Below, one piece after another: positions 5,423 to 9,135 of a stretch of DNA of 9,135 nt (its first letter is position 1; each line of letters begins with the position of its first letter). Source of the stretch: Candidatus Elarobacter sp. GTDB taxonomy: Bacteria > Vulcanimicrobiota > Vulcanimicrobiia > Vulcanimicrobiales > Vulcanimicrobiaceae. Made by a program: the position numbers and the translations under genes. Location of the stretch: NCBI GenBank assembly GCA_030150085.1, contig JASLGJ010000133.1, positions 1 through 9,135 on the forward strand, given 5' to 3'. The notes beneath the pieces are model-generated. The model worked only from the letters and a program-made list of their open reading frames with translations. It did no database searches and was not told the DNA's origin.

Positions 5423-6075
5423 GCCGCGACCGGCGCGCCGAGCGCGCGGTAGAGCTTGGTGTAGAGTCCCTCGGCGCCGCCGGCGATGAACTGGTCGCCG
5501 GCTTCGGCCACGATGTTCTTGTAGCGCGCGGAGTCGAAGACGCTCTGGTAGGCGGTCCTGTCGCAGGAGAAGCCGGAGAAGAACATCACGCCCGGCTGCG
5601 TGCTCAGCACGCTGTGATAGGCCAGGAAGACCTCGATCTCGGGCGCGTTCCGCACGACGTCGAAGATCGTCCGCTCGCGCCAGGCCCGGTACTGCGCGTA
5701 GAGCGGCGGCTTGACCTCGATGTGGCGCAACTGCAGCCAGGGCGTGCTGGGAATCGTGTCGCGCGACGGCTTGGGCGCTTCGACGAACGAGAGCACCTCG
5801 CGCCGCACGTCGCCGGCCAGGAACGGCGCGACGAGCGCGGACTCGCGCTCCCAGCCGGCTTCCAGCGCGGCCAGGTCGAGCGCCGTGCCGGCCGGCGCGA
5901 GCGCGATGATCTCGCCGTCGGCGACGCTCTCGAACAGCCGCGCGCCGGGCGCGCTGGTCGACTGCAGCGCGGCGCGCACGCGCGCCGCGTGCGCGGGCTG
6001 AGCCGAGTACGCGCTGAGCACGACGTGCGATGCCGGCGCGCCTTCGACAAGATCGGTGGGTGTCGTCGTATGCAA
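5419..6075 (-). CDS. Protein of unknown family, 218 aa, first gene of the operon
   Basis: Not confidently recognised. TTG at 6075 is chosen over an ATG at 6132 because GAGGAG (6087-6082) lies six bases upstream, and because the extra 19 codons would read through the ribosome site and possible promoter. The protein is soluble with no signal peptide. The first half has HVVLSAYSAQ (17-26) and alternating helix-strand sequence. The second half has LRHIEVKPPLYAQYRAWRER (116-135), then IEVFLAYHSVLSTQPGVMFF (147-166) and YQSVFDSARYKNIVAEAGDQF (176-196). This strand-helix-strand pattern with a late Tyr-Lys helix recalls dimeric alpha-beta barrel (ferredoxin-like, ABM/EthD type) proteins, possibly as two copies. 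Many such proteins act as cyclases or monooxygenases in secondary metabolism. This is fold-level resemblance by eye only. Its stop overlaps the SDR start by four bases (ATGA). Confidence 0.82.
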   Translation of the reverse strand: MHTTTPTDLVEGAPASHVVLSAYSAQPAHAARVRAALQSTSAPGARLFESVADGEIIALAPAGTALDLAALEAGWERESALVAPFLAGDVRREVLSFVEAPKPSRDTIPSTPWLQLRHIEVKPPLYAQYRAWRERTIFDVVRNAPEIEVFLAYHSVLSTQPGVMFFSGFSCDRTAYQSVFDSARYKNIVAEAGDQFIAGGAEGLYTKLYRALGAPVAA

Positions 6076-6081
6076 GGTAAT

Positions 6082-6087
6082 CTCCTC
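6082..6087 (-). promoter_or_regulatory. Strong ribosome binding site deciding a TTG start (218-aa protein)
   Basis: GAGGAG on the minus strand sits six bases (ATTACC) before TTG at 6075-6073. It excludes the upstream ATG at 6132, which has no comparable site. Confidence 0.7.
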
Positions 6088-6109
6088 GAAGTGTTTTAGC
6101 GGGAAGCAC

Positions 6110-6137
6110 AGTATCGCGCAACCAGTGATCATTTGAA
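6110..6137 (-). promoter_or_regulatory. Possible promoter of the seven-gene operon
   Basis: On the minus strand TTCAAA (6137-6132, 4 of 6 to the -35 consensus) and GATACT (6115-6110, 4 of 6 to the -10) are 16 bases apart. Transcription would start near 6103, giving a leader of about 28 bases with GAGGAG before the TTG start. The match is only moderate. An alternative -35, TTGAAA (6182-6177), lies within the 26-bp palindrome but has no good -10 downstream. Confidence 0.3.
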
Positions 6138-6148
6138 GCGATAAAAGG

Positions 6149-6214
6149 CGTAATGAGCGCGGTGCTTTCGTTCACGTTTCAACGCGAACGAAGAACATCG
6201 CTTAACCGTAATGA
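6149..6214. repeat. Direct repeats CGTAATGA flanking the palindrome
   Basis: CGTAATGA occurs at 6149-6156 and again at 6207-6214, 58 bases apart and on either side of the palindrome. Inverted heptamers AAGCGAT (6136-6142) and ATCGCTT (6197-6203) also flank it. They lie in the AT-richest stretch of the window, upstream of the operon, and may be regulator sites. Eight- and seven-base matches are weak evidence. Confidence 0.25.
6167..6192. promoter_or_regulatory. 26-bp near-perfect palindrome, candidate operator
   Basis: Arms TTCGTTCACGTT (6167-6178) and AACGCGAACGAA (6181-6192) are inverted copies with one mismatch (6174 versus 6185) around a 2-base centre. The size and symmetry suit a dimeric repressor such as a TetR-type protein. 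Gamma-butyrolactone receptors bind imperfect palindromes of about this length next to afsA-like genes (established for Streptomyces). The site is about 90-117 bases upstream of the first gene of the AfsA-containing operon. No receptor gene is in the window, and the arms were not matched to any published site. If transcribed it could also form an RNA hairpin. Confidence 0.5.
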
Positions 6215-6270
6215 TGCGGACGCACAACGCGTAACAAATGGCCGAAACGCACCCGGCGGGCCGTGCAGTG

Positions 6271-6308
6271 CAAAAAAAGTACCGGCGCCGACGGCGATCG
6301 GCACCGGT
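6271..6308 (-). terminator. Rho-independent terminator after the aldo/keto reductase gene
   Basis: On the minus strand an 11-bp stem (ACCGGTGCCGA at 6308-6298 with TCGGCGCCGGT at 6291-6281, one G-T wobble) encloses a 6-base loop. Two bases later seven Ts follow (6278-6272). It begins 57 bases past the TGA of the reductase gene and separates that gene from the operon below. It is the clearest terminator in the window. Confidence 0.9.
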
Positions 6309-6364
6309 GGAACGTTCGCGGATGGATTTCGTAGGGTTGGTGAATCGCGCGAGCGCGCCGCGCG

Positions 6365-7375
6365 TCAGCGCAGCGCGGCGGTGGTCTGGTTGACGAAGCG
6401 CATGTCGGCGTAGCGCGCGCCGGCCACGGTGCCGCTGGGAACGATCCGCTCGATGCGCGCGAGCTGCTCGGGCATCAGCGCGACGCCTGCCGCGGCGACG
6501 TTCTCTTCCAGGTAGGCGACGCGCTTGGTGCCGGGAATGGGAAACACGTCCTCGCCCTGCGCCAGCACCCAGGCCAGCGCGGCTTGGCTCGGCGCGACGC
6601 CCAGCTCGCGCGCGAACTCCCGCACCAGGTCGGCCAGAACGAGGTTGCGGGTGAAGTTCTCGCCCACGAAGCGCGGCGAGGTGCGGCGGTAGTCGTCGGG
6701 CGCGAGATCGTCGAGCGAGCGGAACGTGCCGCTCAAAAAGCCGCGCCCGAGCGGGCTGTAGGGCACCAGCGCGATGCCCAGCTCGCGGATCGTGTCGAGT
6801 ACGCCGTCGTTCTCGACGTCGCGCGAGAAGAGAGAGTACTCGGTCTGCAGCGCGGCGATCGGGTGGGTGCGGTGCGCGCGCCGGATCGTCTCCGGCGCCG
6901 CTTCCGACAGGCCCAGATGGCGCACTTTCCCGGCCGCCACCAGCTCGCTCATCGCGCCGACGGTCTCCTCGATGGGCACGCTGGGGTCGGCGCGGTGCTG
7001 GTAGTAGAGGTCGATCGTGTCGACGCCCAGCCGGCGCAGCGAGTCGTCGCAGCAGCGCCGCACGTAGTCCGGCGCGCCGCTGATGCCGCGCGCGGCCGGG
7101 TCGGCGCTGCGCACCAGCCCGAACTTCGTCGCCAGGAAGACCTCGTCGCGGCGCCGCGCGATCGCGCGCCCCACGAGGCGCTCGTTCTCGCCCACGCCGT
7201 AGGCGTCGGCGGTGTCGAGGAACGTCACGCCCAGGTCCAGCGCGCGCTCGATCGTGCGGATCGACTCCGCGTCGTCGTGCGCGCCGTAGAACTCCGACAT
7301 GCCCATGCAGCCCAGGCCGAGCCGGGAGACCCGCTCTCCGCTGCTGCCGAAGGCCGCTCTCGTGATGGTGGTCAT
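6365..7375 (-). CDS. Aldo/keto reductase, 336 aa
   Basis: NAD(P)H-dependent carbonyl reductase with a TIM-barrel fold, cytoplasmic. The N-terminal [15 protein letters not shown] (17-31) and FLDTADAYG (52-60) are diagnostic. The catalytic tetrad is Asp54, Tyr59, Lys84 (LATKFG) and His127 ([10 protein letters not shown]). [23 protein letters not shown] and [13 protein letters not shown] follow in the usual order, as does the C-terminal cofactor region with [16 protein letters not shown]. Length and motifs match the AKR13/YajO-like group. ATG at 7375 has only a weak AGG nearby, and a TGC-TACAAC extended -10 at 7390-7382 would start transcription almost at the ATG, so it may be leaderless. It is divergent from the XRE regulator at 7441 with 65 bases between them, so regulation by that protein is likely. 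A strong terminator follows. The substrate is unknown, and no sequence evidence ties it to the lactone-like operon beyond adjacency. Confidence 0.95.
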   Translation of the reverse strand: MTTITRAAFGSSGERVSRLGLGCMGMSEFYGAHDDAESIRTIERALDLGVTFLDTADAYGVGENERLVGRAIARRRDEVFLATKFGLVRSADPAARGISGAPDYVRRCCDDSLRRLGVDTIDLYYQHRADPSVPIEETVGAMSELVAAGKVRHLGLSEAAPETIRRAHRTHPIAALQTEYSLFSRDVENDGVLDTIRELGIALVPYSPLGRGFLSGTFRSLDDLAPDDYRRTSPRFVGENFTRNLVLADLVREFARELGVAPSQAALAWVLAQGEDVFPIPGTKRVAYLEENVAAAGVALMPEQLARIERIVPSGTVAGARYADMRFVNQTTAALR

Positions 7376-7381
7376 GGCCTG

Positions 7382-7390
7382 GTTGTAGCA
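7382..7390 (-). promoter_or_regulatory. Possible extended -10 promoter for the aldo/keto reductase
   Basis: TGC followed by TACAAC (4 of 6 to TATAAT) on the minus strand, without a good -35. The predicted transcription start is 7375-7376, at or one base before the ATG, implying a leaderless mRNA. Confidence 0.35.
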
Positions 7391-7422
7391 CCGCGCCCGC
7401 GGCGCAACCAGACACCGGGCGA

Positions 7423-7431
7423 TGGTATCAC
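7423..7431 (+). promoter_or_regulatory. Possible extended -10 promoter for the XRE regulator
   Basis: TGG followed by TATCAC (4 of 6 to TATAAT). The predicted start is about 7437-7439, two to four bases before the ATG at 7441. No Shine-Dalgarno precedes that ATG, which fits a leaderless or nearly leaderless mRNA. No convincing -35 is present. Confidence 0.35.
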
Positions 7432-7440
7432 TCGGACTGG

Positions 7441-8268
7441 ATGGATCACGATGCCCGGCGCGCGGAGCTGCGCGCCTTCCTGGTGAGCCGCCGCGCGCGC
7501 ATCCGCCCCGAGGACGCCGGCCTGCCCAGCGGAGGCCGGCGGCGCGTGCCGGGCCTGCGGCGCGAGGAGGTCGCCGCCCTGGCCGGGGTCGGGGTGACCT
7601 GGTACACCATGTTCGAGACCGGCGTCGCGCAGGGCGTGTCGCGCGAGGTCGTCGCCAGCGTGGCGCGCGCGCTGAAGCTGTCGCCCGCCGAGCAGGGTTA
7701 CCTGGGCGCGCTCGCCGAGGGCATCGCCCGGCCGACCGGCGACTTGGTCGTCGACCCGCTGGTGCTGCGCGTGCTGCACGGCTGGGTCGAGGCTCCGGCC
7801 TACGTCATCACGACGACCTGGGACGTCATCGCCTGGAACGTCCCCTACGCGCGCGTGTGGCGGGTCGACGCCGCGCACCAGGAGCCGTTCAACGTGGTGC
7901 TGCGGACCTTCGTCGACCCCGCGGTGCGGGCCATGCACGGTGAGGCTTGGGAGGGCTTCGCGAGCGCGCTGGTGGCGATGGTCCGCACGGGCTGGGGCGG
8001 GCATGCCGGCGACGCGCGCTACGCCGCGCTGCTCGAGACGCTGCACGAGGATCCCGGTTTCGGTGCCATGTGGCAGCGCCACGACGTCTCGCACCCGCTC
8101 GAGATCACCCGCGGCGCGATCGTCTCGCCGGACCTCGGCCCGTTCGCCTACGAGGTCCTGAACCTGCCCCTGCCGACCTCGGTGCAGCAGACGCTGGTCG
8201 TGCAAGTCCCGGACGTGGCGAGCGCGGAGCGGCTTCGGGCCGCGCTGCGGCGAAGCGGCCGCCCATGA
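7441..8268 (+). CDS. XRE-family regulator with MmyB-like ligand-binding domain, 275 aa
   Basis: DNA-binding transcription factor. The N-terminal helix-turn-helix shows the family's typical run: [20 protein letters not shown] (28-47), then [14 protein letters not shown] (48-61) and [16 protein letters not shown] (67-82). From about residue 100 a MmyB-type, PAS-like domain follows with [29 protein letters not shown] (a Trp-rich family hallmark) and [18 protein letters not shown] near the C terminus. This domain is known to bind fatty-acid-like ligands in some members. Length is normal for the family. Such regulators commonly control the gene divergent from them, here the aldo/keto reductase, so it may be a local sensor. 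Its stop overlaps the amidohydrolase start (ATGA), so the two are probably co-expressed. Whether it also acts on the AfsA-like operon cannot be judged. Confidence 0.93.
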   Translation: MDHDARRAELRAFLVSRRARIRPEDAGLPSGGRRRVPGLRREEVAALAGVGVTWYTMFETGVAQGVSREVVASVARALKLSPAEQGYLGALAEGIARPTGDLVVDPLVLRVLHGWVEAPAYVITTTWDVIAWNVPYARVWRVDAAHQEPFNVVLRTFVDPAVRAMHGEAWEGFASALVAMVRTGWGGHAGDARYAALLETLHEDPGFGAMWQRHDVSHPLEITRGAIVSPDLGPFAYEVLNLPLPTSVQQTLVVQVPDVASAERLRAALRRSGRP

Positions 8269-9135
8269 CCACCCTCGCCGTTCCGCCCGCGCTCCTCGCC
8301 GAGACCATCGAGCTGCGGCGCGACCTGCACGCCCACCCGGAGCTGGCCTTCGCGGAGCACCGCACCGCCGGGATCGTGGCCGAGCGCCTGCGCGCGCTGG
8401 GGCTGGAGGTCCACACCGGGATCGGCGGGACCGGCGTGGTCGGGCTGCTGACCGGGGGGCGGCCGGGGCCGACGATCATGCTGCGGGCCGACATGGACGC
8501 CCTCCCGATGCCCGAGGAGAACGACGTTCCCTACGTCTCCCAGAACCCCGGCGTGACGCACGCCTGCGGGCACGACGCGCACGTCGCCATGCTGCTGGGC
8601 GCGGCCCGCGTGCTGGCCGGGCGCAGCGCCGAGCTGCGGGGCCGGATCGCCTTCGTGTTCCAGCCCGCCGAGGAGGGCGGGGGCGGGGCCAAGGCCATGC
8701 TCGACGACGGGCTGATCGCGCGCTTCGCGATCGAGCGCGCCTACGGGCTGCACGTCACGACCGTGCTGCCCAGCGGGCAGCTCGGACTGCGCCCCGGCCC
8801 GCTGATGGCCTCGGTCGACTCCTTCGATTTAGTGGTCGACGGGGTGGGCGGGCACGGCGCGATGCCGCACCGCTCGGTCGACCCGGTCGTCGTCGCGGCG
8901 GAGGTCGTGGGCGCGCTGCAGCGCGTGGTCTCGCGCGAGATCGACCCGCTCGAGCCCGCGGTGGTGACGATCGGCGCGATCAGCGGCGGCACGACCTACA
9001 ACGTCATCCCGCCCCGGGTGTCGCTCAAGGGCACCGTGCGCAGCTTCGCCGAGGCCACCCGCGAGTCGATGGAAGGGCGCGTCCGGCGCATCGCCGAGCA
9101 CACCTGCGCCTCGGCCAACGCGACCTGCTCGCTGC
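8265..9135 (+). CDS. M20D-family amidohydrolase (hippurate/N-acyl amino acid hydrolase type), 3' end outside window
   Basis: Zinc- or manganese-dependent amidohydrolase that releases acyl groups from N-acyl amino acids or related amides. The first 290 codons show RRDLHAHPELAFAEHRTA (18-35), LRADMDALPM (73-82), the metal site HACGHDAH with Cys101 and His103, FQPAEEGGGGAKAML with Glu136 and Glu137, YGLHV with His163, and the dimerisation-domain start GGHGAMPHRSVDPV (195-208). Met20D enzymes are about 390-420 aa, so roughly 100-130 residues are missing beyond the edge. The ATG overlaps the XRE stop by four bases, indicating translational coupling. The substrate could be an N-acyl amino acid, hippurate, an auxin conjugate or N-acetyl-diaminopimelate; motifs alone do not distinguish these. 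Confidence 0.94.
   Translation, partial: MTTLAVPPALLAETIELRRDLHAHPELAFAEHRTAGIVAERLRALGLEVHTGIGGTGVVGLLTGGRPGPTIMLRADMDALPMPEENDVPYVSQNPGVTHACGHDAHVAMLLGAARVLAGRSAELRGRIAFVFQPAEEGGGGAKAMLDDGLIARFAIERAYGLHVTTVLPSGQLGLRPGPLMASVDSFDLVVDGVGGHGAMPHRSVDPVVVAAEVVGALQRVVSREIDPLEPAVVTIGAISGGTTYNVIPPRVSLKGTVRSFAEATRESMEGRVRRIAEHTCASANATCSL

Noticed and set aside
5423..6175. A 251-codon upstream extension of the SDR frame to 6175
   Set aside because: It is an Arg-rich shadow of the 218-aa gene. The SDR fold begins right at the ATG at 5422, which is coupled to the upstream stop by ATGA.
6153..6413. An 86-codon plus-strand ORF spanning the AT-rich intergenic region
   Set aside because: It runs through the palindrome and the intrinsic terminator, into the 3' end of the reductase gene on the other strand. 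It has no ribosome site or recognisable motif.
7372..9101. Long minus-strand frames opposite the XRE and amidohydrolase genes
   Set aside because: These are antisense shadows of two genes with clear family motifs on the plus strand.
1..9135. CRISPR arrays, tRNA/rRNA genes, insertion sequences, attachment sites, replication origin
   Set aside because: No regularly spaced repeats, no tRNA-like or rRNA-like sequence, no transposase or integrase motifs and no long terminal inverted repeats were seen in reading both strands.

Overview
This is a GC-rich bacterial window (about 70% G+C by eye in the genes) with dense coding, frequent 1-17 base gene overlaps, GTG/TTG starts and several likely leaderless transcripts. 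No marker gene allows a phylum assignment. A high-GC lineage is likely (an actinomycete, or another high-GC phylum with AfsA-type genes), and I do not go further than that.

Layout. (1) 1-565, minus: 5' part of aroA (EPSP synthase, shikimate pathway), leaving the window at the left edge. Its upstream region (566-764) holds a good sigma70-type promoter, a possible 25-codon leader ORF with five aromatic codons, and two mutually exclusive hairpins. This is an attenuator-like layout for an aromatic-biosynthesis gene. (2) 761-6075, minus: a seven-gene, tightly coupled operon. In transcription order it encodes a 218-aa protein of unknown family, an SDR-fold protein, an MFS transporter interrupted by an in-frame amber codon, an AfsA-type hotdog protein, a 289-aa protein of unknown family, a 4-oxalocrotonate-tautomerase-like protein and a HAD-IB phosphatase. 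(3) 6076-6364: an unusually AT-rich intergenic region (about 48% G+C over 6121-6240) with the likely operon promoter, a 26-bp near-perfect palindrome and, at 6271-6308, a strong intrinsic terminator for the upstream aldo/keto reductase gene. (4) 6365-7375, minus: aldo/keto reductase. It is divergent from (5) 7441-8268, plus: an XRE/MmyB-type regulator, which overlaps by ATGA with (6) 8265-9135, plus: an M20D amidohydrolase running off the right edge.

Main interpretation. The central operon looks like a biosynthetic unit for a small signal or metabolite related to gamma-butyrolactones. AfsA-type enzymes condense a beta-ketoacyl-ACP with dihydroxyacetone phosphate. The known downstream steps are ring closure, reduction and dephosphorylation. 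Here the AfsA-like gene sits with a reductase-fold protein, a HAD phosphatase, a tautomerase and an exporter, and a 26-bp palindrome lies upstream of the operon, the kind of site used by TetR-type butyrolactone receptors. The pathway role is inference. The gene families, overlaps, amber codon, palindrome and terminator are read directly from the sequence. Several members are non-canonical: the AfsA-like protein shows a single recognisable hotdog motif, the SDR lacks the YxxxK pair, and two proteins are unassigned. If the operon makes a signal, its chemistry may differ from that of Streptomyces.
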